From an uncultured Paracoccaceae bacterium (GTDB lineage: Bacteria; Pseudomonadota; Alphaproteobacteria; Rhodobacterales; Rhodobacteraceae): 10,275 bases of DNA. Position 1 is the first letter of the stretch, and every line of letters starts with the position of its first letter. Location: positions 1 through 10,275 of the forward strand of contig CALBSG010000004.1 in NCBI GenBank assembly GCA_937927675.1, written 5' to 3'. Made by a program: the position numbers and the translations under genes. The notes beneath the pieces are model-generated. The model was given only the letters and a program-made list of their open reading frames with translations, did not search any database and was not told where the DNA came from. Of the stretch, positions 1 to 5,101 are shown one piece after another.

Positions 1-96
1 GCGGTGATGGACGGCCCCCATTCGGTTATCTTTGACGAGGCGGAGAACAGGCTTCACGCGCAAAAGGCGATCATGCGCTGGTGCCTTGGGGTCTGA
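1..96 (+). CDS. 3' end of an upstream gene (possible alpha/beta hydrolase), 5' truncated by the window edge
   Basis: Frame 1 is open from the first base to a TGA at 94-96 and encodes the last 31 residues of a protein. Visible in the tail is GPHSVIFDEAENR followed by an amphipathic helix ending in IMRWC. A Gly-Pro-His just before an acidic turn and a last helix is how many alpha/beta hydrolases present their catalytic histidine close to the C-terminus, so that family is my guess. Too little is present to test it: the nucleophile elbow and the acid residue would lie outside the window. Codon use resembles the downstream alphaproteobacterial genes. It is in the same orientation as the DUF1993 gene, with a 121-bp gap between them. 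Confidence 0.5.
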   Translation, partial: AVMDGPHSVIFDEAENRLHAQKAIMRWCLGV

Positions 97-165
97 CCCT
101 CTTCGGTGGTCTTCGACCGCTCATCGGGGACACCGACGAGCGGCGCAGCCGAACGAGGAGGGCTT

Positions 166-187
166 GCGTCGGGCCGCGGCCTGACGC
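166..187. repeat. 22-bp inverted repeat upstream of the DUF1993 gene
   Basis: GCGTC at 166-170 and GACGC at 183-187 flank a perfect GGCCGCGGCC core (172-181). The only unmatched pair is G171/T182, which can wobble in RNA. The element lies 30 bp before the ATG at 218 and is not followed by a T-run. It may be the hairpin ending the upstream gene or an operator; the sequence does not decide. A second, imperfect hairpin (119-127 with 133-141, one mismatch) lies just upstream. Confidence 0.4.
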
Positions 188-217
188 TTGATGGGGGCAG
201 GCTGACAGGAGACCGCC

Positions 218-706
218 ATGCACGCCCCCACTTCCCATTTCATCCATTCCCTGACCGCTCTTTCGGCGATCCTTGGCAAGGCAGAGGCCCATGCCGAGGC
301 GAAAAAGATCAAGCCCGATGTGCTGCCGCAAGCGCGGCTGATCGCCGATATGTTCCCGCTCTGGCGGCAGGTTACCATCGTGACCGACCACGCCAAGGGC
401 GCGTCCGCCCGGCTGGCGGGGCTAGAAGTGCCGTCTTATCCCGACACCGAAACCACCGTGGCCGAATTGCAAGCCCGCATCGCCAAGACCATCGCCTTTC
501 TCAAATCCATCCCCGACAGCGCCTATCAAGGGGCCGAGGCGCGGACCATTACCGTCAAGGCTGGCCCACGCGAGTTGACCTTCCCTGCGCTGCAATACCT
601 GCACAGCTATGCGGTGCCGAATTTCTATTTCCACATGACGACCACCTATAACATCCTGCGCGCCAATGGTGTGGATGTCGGCAAGGTGGATTTCCTCGGG
701 GGCTGA
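218..706 (+). CDS. DUF1993 family protein (DinB-like four-helix bundle)
   Basis: This encodes a 162-aa soluble protein that fits the DUF1993 family (Pfam PF09351) over its full length. Family-typical features are the N-terminal helix after MHAPTS, the SYPDTETTVAELQARIAKT segment around residues 72-91, and a C-terminal block with LHSYAVPNFYFHMTTTYNI that includes two histidines, ending in a short GVDVGKVDFLG tail. Members are predicted to fold like DinB/YfiT-type four-helix bundles, some of which bind a metal. No substrate or pathway is established, so the function is unknown. There is no signal peptide or membrane segment. The start is well supported: AGGAGA at 207-212 lies 5 nt before the ATG. 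A 63-bp structured gap separates it from the DUF1989 gene on the same strand, so co-transcription is possible but not demonstrated. Confidence 0.9.
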   Translation: MHAPTSHFIHSLTALSAILGKAEAHAEAKKIKPDVLPQARLIADMFPLWRQVTIVTDHAKGASARLAGLEVPSYPDTETTVAELQARIAKTIAFLKSIPDSAYQGAEARTITVKAGPRELTFPALQYLHSYAVPNFYFHMTTTYNILRANGVDVGKVDFLGG

Positions 707-768
707 AACCCCATAGGCGATTGCGCGAGCGTCTTGCACGCCCGCGCAAAACCCGCCAACCTGCGGGT
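698..768 (+). other. Run of three hairpins between the DUF1993 stop and the DUF1989 start
   Basis: Three inverted repeats follow one another. GGGG 699-702 pairs with CCCC 709-712 around the stop codon of the DUF1993 gene. TTGCGCG 721-727 pairs with CGCGCAA 743-749 and continues, after one mismatch, as GCGT 729-732 with ACGC 738-741, leaving a CTTGC loop. ACCCGC 751-756 pairs perfectly with GCGGGT 763-768, ending one base before the ATG at 770. None is followed by a T-run, so this is not a textbook intrinsic terminator. It could end the DUF1993 transcript or control translation of the next gene by hiding its start region. Confidence 0.5.
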
Positions 769-769
769 C

Positions 770-1633
770 ATGAAGCCAGATCATCCCGCCCACGCTGCCC
801 CGCCCGATGCCGCTGCCCGCAAGGCTGTGCGTCCTGTCATCTGCTATCCGGTTGAAGGGCTGCCCGCCCCCGATCTTGCCCCCTATCACGCGGCGCGTCC
901 GGGCTGGCAAAAGGTGGGTGAGGTTCTGGTCCCCGCCCGCGAGGCGCGCTGTTTCGAGGCTCCCGCCGGGCATTTCTTCCGCATCACATCGGTGGATGGT
1001 CCGCAGGTTGGCGATTTGAACCTGTGGAACGCCCATGATCTGGGCGAGCGGTTCTTTTCGGGTAAGACCCGCGCTTTGCATGGCACCCATCTGAGTGCGG
1101 GCGACCGCATGTGGTCTTGCCTGCCGCATATGCGCGCCATGGCGACGATCACCGAAGACACGTTGGACTGGTATCAGTTTGATGCCTTCGGCGGTGGTGT
1201 ACATGATGTGATTGGCACGCGCTGCGATCCCTACACGCATAATCTGCTCAGCCATGGCGGGCAGTATCACCATTGCTGCCATTCGAACCTGACCCGGGCC
1301 TTGGCTGACCGGACCGGGCTGCCGCTGCACCAGGCGGAGTTGCATGTGCACGATGTGTTGAACGTCTTCATGTGCACGGGCTTTACCCGCGACACTGGGC
1401 AATATTTCATGAAAGCGTCGCCGGTCCGGCCCGGAGACTTCATCGAATTCTTTGCGGAAATTGACCTTCTTGGCGCGCTTTCTGCCTGCCCCGGTGGGGA
1501 TTGTTCGGCCGAACACTCCTCAGACCAGTCGGCCTGCCATCCGTTGTTGGTCGAGGTGTTCCGCCCTGTCGAACCGCCCAAGGGCTGGCAGCCGTCGCCT
1601 GCCAATGGTTATGACCGCAGCCACGGCCGGTAA
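770..1633 (+). CDS. DUF1989 family protein (urea carboxylase-associated / carboxyguanidine deiminase-like)
   Basis: This encodes a 287-aa protein of the DUF1989 family. Family hallmarks seen are APAGHFFRI (64-72), VGDLNLWN (80-87), a histidine-rich HGGQYHHCCHSNLTRAL stretch (162-178), LNVFMCTGF (197-205) and a cysteine pair in SACPGGDCS (238-246). Clustered Cys and His suggest a metal site, with C240 and C245 the best candidates. Paired members of this family (CgdA/CgdB, formerly urea carboxylase-associated proteins 1 and 2) act as a carboxyguanidine deiminase beside guanidine/urea carboxylase. No such carboxylase, transporter or partner subunit is next to this gene, so its substrate is open. 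I chose ATG 770 over an in-frame TTG at 734 because that TTG sits inside a hairpin and adds residues I do not expect in the family. No convincing Shine-Dalgarno sequence precedes ATG 770. Confidence 0.85.
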   Translation: MKPDHPAHAAPPDAAARKAVRPVICYPVEGLPAPDLAPYHAARPGWQKVGEVLVPAREARCFEAPAGHFFRITSVDGPQVGDLNLWNAHDLGERFFSGKTRALHGTHLSAGDRMWSCLPHMRAMATITEDTLDWYQFDAFGGGVHDVIGTRCDPYTHNLLSHGGQYHHCCHSNLTRALADRTGLPLHQAELHVHDVLNVFMCTGFTRDTGQYFMKASPVRPGDFIEFFAEIDLLGALSACPGGDCSAEHSSDQSACHPLLVEVFRPVEPPKGWQPSPANGYDRSHGR

Positions 1634-1635
1634 GA

Positions 1636-1682
1636 GAGGGGGCTTTCTGCCCCCTCATGCCATTGGTTTTTGAACCAATGGC
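1636..1682. terminator. Tandem double hairpin between convergent genes (bidirectional terminator)
   Basis: Two perfect stem-loops stand 2 nt apart, directly after the DUF1989 stop codon. The first is GAGGGGGC 1636-1643 with GCCCCCTC 1649-1656 (8 bp, 5-nt loop). The second is GCCATTGGTT 1659-1668 with AACCAATGGC 1673-1682 (10 bp, TTTG loop). The flanking genes converge here (deoD ends at 1728 on the - strand), so the pair can end transcription from both sides. Neither is followed by a clean T-run, so a Rho-assisted or processing role is possible. Confidence 0.7.
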
Positions 1683-1693
1683 AAACCCCCGCG

Positions 1694-1704
1694 GATATTT
1701 GCGC
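1694..1704 (+). repeat. GATATTTGCGC motif downstream of a terminator, copy 1
   Basis: The 11-mer GATATTTGCGC follows the double hairpin, preceded by CCCCCGCG. The same 11-mer occurs at 7950-7960, again directly after a terminator. From memory, C-rich/GATATTT sequences behind terminators are frequent in Rhodobacterales genomes; the function is unknown. Confidence 0.45.
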
Positions 1705-1727
1705 CACGTTGAAGGGCCAAGCGTTTT

Positions 1728-2432
1728 TCAGGCGAAAGCCGCCTCTAGGGCCACTTCGACCATAGCGCCAAAGCTGGTTTCGCGCTGATCTGCAGGCAGC
1801 GCCTCATGGGTGAGGATGTGATCGGAAATGGTCAGCACGGCGAGCGCGCGGCGGCCGTGGCGGGCGGCGAGGTGGTAAAGTTCTGCCGCCTCCATTTCGA
1901 CGCAGAGGGTGCCATGACGTTGCAACTGCTCTGACAGGTCGGGGCGTTCGTCATAGAAGGTGTCCGACGAATAGATCCCACCGACATGCACCGGCACGCC
2001 AATATTCAGCGCGGCCTTGTGGGCGGCAGATAGCAGGCCGAAATCGGCGCAGGGGGCGAAGTTCAATTCCTTGAAAATGCTGCGCGAGGGGGAGCCGCAG
2101 GTAGAAGCGGTTTGCGCCAGCACCACATCGCGCACGTTGACATGATGTTGCAAAGCCCCGGCAGATCCGATGCGGATCAGGGTTTGCGCGCCATAATCCT
2201 TCATCAACTCATTGGCATAGATCGACAACGACGGCATCCCCATGCCTGACCCGTGGATCGTTACCCGGTGACCGCACCATGTGCCGGTATAGCCCAACAT
2301 GCCACGCACTTCGTTCACCAGAACCGGGTTTTCCAGAAATGTCTGCGCGGCCCAGCGGGCGCGATAGGGGTCGCCCGGCAAAAGCACGGTTTCGGCAATC
2401 TGCCCTGGTTTGGCACCGATATGGAATGTCAT
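1728..2432 (-). CDS. deoD: Purine nucleoside phosphorylase, DeoD type
   Basis: A 234-aa cytoplasmic enzyme that splits purine (deoxy)nucleosides with phosphate into free base and (deoxy)ribose-1-phosphate (EC 2.4.2.1), for purine salvage. The match to hexameric E. coli-type PNP is collinear enough that active-site numbering coincides: His4, Gly20 in LPGDPYRA, Arg24, Arg43, Arg87 and Ser90 in RIGSAGA for phosphate; Met180 and Glu181 in VEMEAAELY for the ribose; Asp204 in SDH, the base-protonating acid; and Arg217, its partner. Every key residue is present, so it should be active. The start is set by GGGAGA (2439-2444 on the - strand), 6 nt before the ATG. It lies 57 bp downstream of the DUF6455 gene on the same strand and may share its transcript. 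No other deo gene is adjacent. Confidence 0.95.
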   Translation of the reverse strand: MTFHIGAKPGQIAETVLLPGDPYRARWAAQTFLENPVLVNEVRGMLGYTGTWCGHRVTIHGSGMGMPSLSIYANELMKDYGAQTLIRIGSAGALQHHVNVRDVVLAQTASTCGSPSRSIFKELNFAPCADFGLLSAAHKAALNIGVPVHVGGIYSSDTFYDERPDLSEQLQRHGTLCVEMEAAELYHLAARHGRRALAVLTISDHILTHEALPADQRETSFGAMVEVALEAAFA

Positions 2433-2444
2433 TCTGGGTCTCCC

Positions 2445-2485
2445 TTTTCCCGCGGCAGGCTATGCCAGACGCGGGTTCGGGAAAA
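2445..2485 (-). repeat. Competing inverted repeats in the DUF6455-deoD spacer
   Basis: TTTTCCCG 2445-2452 is a perfect inverted match to CGGGAAAA 2478-2485. An alternative stem, CCCGCG 2449-2454 with CGCGGG 2470-2475, uses the same CCCG and therefore excludes the first. The structures end directly beside the deoD Shine-Dalgarno sequence (2439-2444). No T-run follows. Possible roles are transcript processing or modulation of deoD translation. Confidence 0.4.
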
Positions 2486-2489
2486 GCCC

Positions 2490-2849
2490 TCAGACGTGGA
2501 TATGCGCCTTGGCTTCGAACTGGTGACTGTTCAGGCAGAAGCTGCATTCCTGCGGGCGCGACAGCTCGCCCCGTTCCAGCACCAGTTTGCAGGCACCGCG
2601 ATCATGGCAGGTTCCACAGGTTTCCAAAAGCTCCAGCCATTCGGCGTGGTCTGCCTTCACCTCTGCCTCGGACAGGCCGAAGATGCGGGCCATGGCGACA
2701 ACCCGATCCGGCACATCGTGGGGCATGCGGACGAAGGCCTCAACCTGTGCTCGGCTCATGCCGAGATCGTCAAGGTCGCGGTCGGTCAGCGCGCTGACCT
2801 CGCGCACTTCGTTCCAGCGGTCGATAAGGGCTTTGATGCGTTCAAACAT
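2490..2849 (-). CDS. DUF6455 family cysteine-cluster small protein
   Basis: A 119-aa soluble protein. Residues 1-60 resemble the short DUF1127-like helical segment (SALTDRDLDDLGMSRAQVEAF, 19-39). Residues 66-119 carry a Cys cluster typical of DUF6455 proteins of Rhodobacterales: C78-x2-C81-x5-C87, then C102-x2-C105, with H109, H116 and H118 at the end. Such spacing suggests zinc or an iron-sulfur cluster, but which one is not established and no biochemical role is known to me. The ATG at 2849 is clear: AGGAGA (2855-2860 on the - strand) lies 5 nt upstream. A longer in-frame opening to 2918 is rejected because it would run through the regulatory box. An FNR-type box 55 bp upstream suggests control by oxygen. 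deoD follows 57 bp downstream. Confidence 0.85.
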   Translation of the reverse strand: MFERIKALIDRWNEVREVSALTDRDLDDLGMSRAQVEAFVRMPHDVPDRVVAMARIFGLSEAEVKADHAEWLELLETCGTCHDRGACKLVLERGELSRPQECSFCLNSHQFEAKAHIHV

Positions 2850-2877
2850 GACCGTCTCCTGATCTGCGGTTGCGGCC

Positions 2878-2918
2878 AATGTTCCTTGTTTTGCAGGGGA
2901 ATCATTGATCTGGCGCAA
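2878..2918 (-). promoter_or_regulatory. FNR/CRP-type box and class II promoter of the DUF6455 gene
   Basis: On the - strand the sequence is TTGCGCCAGATCAA (2918-2905). This is one perfect FNR half-site (ATCAA) and a relaxed TTGCG half-site with the correct 4-nt spacer; the consensus is TTGAT-N4-ATCAA. If the site is centred at -41.5, the -10 element should fall near 2882-2877, where AACATT (2883-2878) is found. Transcription would then begin about 20 nt before the ATG at 2849, leaving room for the AGGAGA ribosome site. The geometry is that of an FnrL-activated promoter; binding is inferred. Confidence 0.5.
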
Positions 2919-2927
2919 ATCAGGAGG

Positions 2928-2953
2928 TTTCCGGCAGCGGGAGTTGCCGAAAA
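2928..2953 (-). terminator. Weak hairpin downstream of ecm
   Basis: CGGCA 2932-2936 pairs with TGCCG 2945-2949 (8-nt loop). The stem can be extended by three A-T pairs after a one-base bulge (TTT 2928-2930 with AAA 2950-2952). It lies 16 nt past the ecm stop codon on the - strand. No strong T-run follows, so it may end ecm transcription only partly. Confidence 0.35.
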
Positions 2954-2968
2954 TCTGATGTAATCACA

Positions 2969-4933
2969 TCATTCGGCGGCAATCGGCTGCTGATCCACCA
3001 ACGCCACGATATCCAGCATGATGCGGTTCAGCTCGAAGTCCTTGGGCGTATAGACGGCAGCGACGCCCATGGCGCGGAGCTTTGCCGCGTCATCCTCGGG
3101 GATGATGCCACCGACGACCAAGGGAATATGGCCCAACCCGGCCGCGCGCATGCGGTCAAGCGTTTCAGTGATCAGCGGGATATGACTGCCCGAGAGGATC
3201 GACAGGCCCACGACATGCGCCTCTTGATCGGCGGCGGCGCTGACGATCTCGGCCGGTGTCAGGCGGATGCCTTCGTAGTGAATATCCATCCCCACATCGC
3301 GGGCACGGGCGGCGATTTGTTCGGCGCCGTTCGAGTGGCCGTCAAGGCCGGGTTTGCCGACAAGGAATTTCAGCTGGCGGCCCAGTTTCGACGACAGGGC
3401 GCTGACGGCTTCGCGGACCGGCTCCAACCCTTCGGTGCGGTTCGAGGGGCTGCGCGACACGCCGGTGGGCGCGCGGTATTCACCAAAGGCAGAGCGCACC
3501 ATCGCGCCCCATTCGCCGGTGGTGCAACCGGCCTTTGCAGCAGCAATGGAGGCCGGCATGATGTTCTCGCCCGATGCCGCCGCCTGCCGCAATGCGGCGA
3601 GGGCCGCCGTGACGCGGGTTTCATCGCGGGCACTGCGCCAGTCTGCCAGCCGGGCCAGTTGATCGGCCTCTGCCGCCGCATCAACCACCATGATCGCCCC
3701 GTCGCCAGCGGTCAGTGGCGAGGGCGCCGCCTCGGTCCAGCGGTTGACACCGACGACCACGGTTTCTTTCGTCTCGATCTTGCCAATGCGCTCGGCATTG
3801 GCCTCGACCAGACGGCCCTTCATATAGTCGATGGCGGCAACGGCACCGCCCATGCTGTCAATCTGCGCCAGTTCCGCCCGTGCGCCGTCTTTCAGCGCAT
3901 TCACCTTGCGGTCAATCGCGGGGTTGCCGTCAAACAGATCGTCATATTCCAGAAGGTCCGTCTCATAGGCCAGGATCTGCTGCATCCGCAGCGACCATTG
4001 CTGATCCCAAGGGCGCGGCAGGCCCAAAGCTTCGTTCCAAGCGGGCAATTGCACCGCCCGCGCCCGGGCCTTTTTCGACAAGGTGACGGCCAGCATTTCC
4101 AGCAAGATACGGTAGACGTTGTTCTCTGGCTGCTGCTCGGTCAGACCGAGCGAGTTCACCTGCACGCCATAGCGGAACCGGCGGTACTTGGCGTCGGTGA
4201 TGCCGTAGCGATCCAAGAGGATCTCATCCCACAGATCGACAAAGGCGCGCATCTTGCAAAGCTCGGTGACAAACCGGATGCCTGCATTGACGAAAAACGA
4301 TATTCTGCCGACCATATTGGGGAAATCTGCGGGGGAAACTTTCCCTTTCAGATCATCCAGCACCGCACAGGCGGTGGCCAGCGCAAAGGCCAATTCCTGT
4401 TCCGGCGTCGCGCCTGCCTCTTGCAGGTGATAGGAACAGACGTTCATCGGGTTCCATTTCGGCAGGTGCTTCTGCGTATAGGCCGCGACGTCGGTGATCA
4501 TGCGAAGGCTGGGCTTCGGCGGGGCAATATAGGTGCCGCGCGACAGGTATTCCTTGATGATGTCGTTTTGCACGGTGCCTTGCAGGGCGCTGATGTCGGC
4601 CCCCTGTTCTTCGGCCACCGCGATATAAAGCGCCAAAAGCCAAGGGGCGGTGGCGTTGATCGTCATCGACGTGTTCATCTGTTCAAGCGGGATGTCCTTG
4701 AACAGCGCGCGCATGTCGCCCAGATGGCAAACTGGCACGCCAACCTTGCCGACTTCGCCCTTCGACAGGTCGTGATCGCTGTCATAGCCGGTCTGCGTTG
4801 GCAGGTCGAAGGCCACGGAAAGCCCGGTCTGCCCCTTCGCCAGATTGGTGCGGTACAGCGCGTTTGAGGCGGCGGCGGTCGAATGGCCCGCATAGGTGCG
4901 GAAAAGCCAAGGCTGTTCTTTTTGCGCGGTCAT
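2969..4933 (-). CDS. ecm: Ethylmalonyl-CoA mutase (adenosylcobalamin-dependent)
   Basis: A 654-aa mutase that converts (2R)-ethylmalonyl-CoA to methylsuccinyl-CoA in the ethylmalonyl-CoA pathway. The N-terminal CoA-binding barrel starts with WLFRTYAGHSTAAASNALY and carries FDLPTQTGYDSDH, as in the methylmalonyl-CoA mutase superfamily. The C-terminal B12 domain (about 522-654) has the base-off ligand motif D531-x-H533-x2-G, the SIL motif near 578 and GG at 608-609, so the cobalt-ligand histidine is His533. The text closely follows the Rhodobacter Ecm (MeaA-like) branch as I recall it. The start is ATG 4933, with GAGG at 4943-4940 6 nt upstream; a longer TTG start at 5008 falls on the promoter -35 and is rejected. 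ccr lies 1.7 kb away on the other strand, supporting Ecm over methylmalonyl-CoA mutase. Confidence 0.93.
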   Translation of the reverse strand: MTAQKEQPWLFRTYAGHSTAAASNALYRTNLAKGQTGLSVAFDLPTQTGYDSDHDLSKGEVGKVGVPVCHLGDMRALFKDIPLEQMNTSMTINATAPWLLALYIAVAEEQGADISALQGTVQNDIIKEYLSRGTYIAPPKPSLRMITDVAAYTQKHLPKWNPMNVCSYHLQEAGATPEQELAFALATACAVLDDLKGKVSPADFPNMVGRISFFVNAGIRFVTELCKMRAFVDLWDEILLDRYGITDAKYRRFRYGVQVNSLGLTEQQPENNVYRILLEMLAVTLSKKARARAVQLPAWNEALGLPRPWDQQWSLRMQQILAYETDLLEYDDLFDGNPAIDRKVNALKDGARAELAQIDSMGGAVAAIDYMKGRLVEANAERIGKIETKETVVVGVNRWTEAAPSPLTAGDGAIMVVDAAAEADQLARLADWRSARDETRVTAALAALRQAAASGENIMPASIAAAKAGCTTGEWGAMVRSAFGEYRAPTGVSRSPSNRTEGLEPVREAVSALSSKLGRQLKFLVGKPGLDGHSNGAEQIAARARDVGMDIHYEGIRLTPAEIVSAAADQEAHVVGLSILSGSHIPLITETLDRMRAAGLGHIPLVVGGIIPEDDAAKLRAMGVAAVYTPKDFELNRIMLDIVALVDQQPIAAE

Positions 4934-4978
4934 GGGCGGCCTCGTGAATCGGATCGGCAATTTTATTTCGCCAGATAC

Positions 4979-5008
4979 CAGATAGGCGACATTTTCGGGC
5001 GCTGTCAA
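4979..5008 (-). promoter_or_regulatory. Predicted sigma-70 promoter of ecm
   Basis: The - strand carries a perfect TTGACA (5008-5003), an 18-nt spacer and TATCTG (4984-4979). Alphaproteobacterial housekeeping promoters depend strongly on TTGAC, and the weak -10 is usual. The start would be near 4972, giving a leader of about 38 nt before the ATG at 4933. Confidence 0.55.
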
Positions 5009-5031
5009 TCGCTGCGCTGCGGCATTTTCGG
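4986..5031. repeat. Direct repeat GCGRCATTTTCGG in the ecm promoter
   Basis: GCGACATTTTCGG (4986-4998) and GCGGCATTTTCGG (5019-5031) differ at one base and start 33 bp apart, close to three helical turns. One copy lies in the -35/-10 spacer of the predicted ecm promoter, the other just upstream of the -35. Two related GGCAATTTT strings (4956-4964 and 5041-5049) flank them in the same orientation. This arrangement suits a regulator operator; no regulator is identified. Confidence 0.4.
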
Positions 5032-5066
5032 CGAGGTATGGGCAATTTTGTCCGGCCTAAGGCGGT

Positions 5067-5101
5067 TTGACGCAGAGGCACTTTCCTGCCAGCTTGCGCC
5101 G
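5067..5101 (+). promoter_or_regulatory. Possible promoter of the acyltransferase gene, giving a leaderless transcript
   Basis: TTGACG (5067-5072), 17 nt, then CAGCTT (5090-5095), followed 6 nt later by the ATG at 5102. The -10 is poor (2 of 6), but the -35 is strong and the spacing would put the transcription start at the A of the ATG. No Shine-Dalgarno sequence precedes this ATG, which agrees with a leaderless message. Confidence 0.35.

Noticed and set aside
698..768. Guanidine-II (mini-ykkC) riboswitch upstream of the DUF1989 gene
   Set aside because: Tempting because of the family and the successive hairpins, but the loops are CTTGC and CAACCT. The class requires ACGR loops in both stems.
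422..1516. Long open frame on the - strand opposite the DUF1993 and DUF1989 genes
   Set aside because: It overlaps two genes with clear family matches, and its translation shows no recognisable domain. It is the antisense reading expected in GC-rich DNA.
3128..4867. 579-codon open frame on the + strand opposite ecm
   Set aside because: Antisense shadow: the opposite strand encodes a full Ecm with all motifs, while this translation is a low-information His/Gly/Arg-rich text.
4934..5008. TTG start for ecm at 5008, adding 25 residues
   Set aside because: The TTG is part of the TTGACA -35 element. Ecm proteins begin close to the WLFRTYAGHS segment, and ATG 4933 has a ribosome site.
4883..5101. 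N-terminal extension of the acyltransferase from 4883
   Set aside because: It would overlap the start of ecm and both promoters, and its 73 residues do not resemble the family. The membrane segment begins naturally at 5102.
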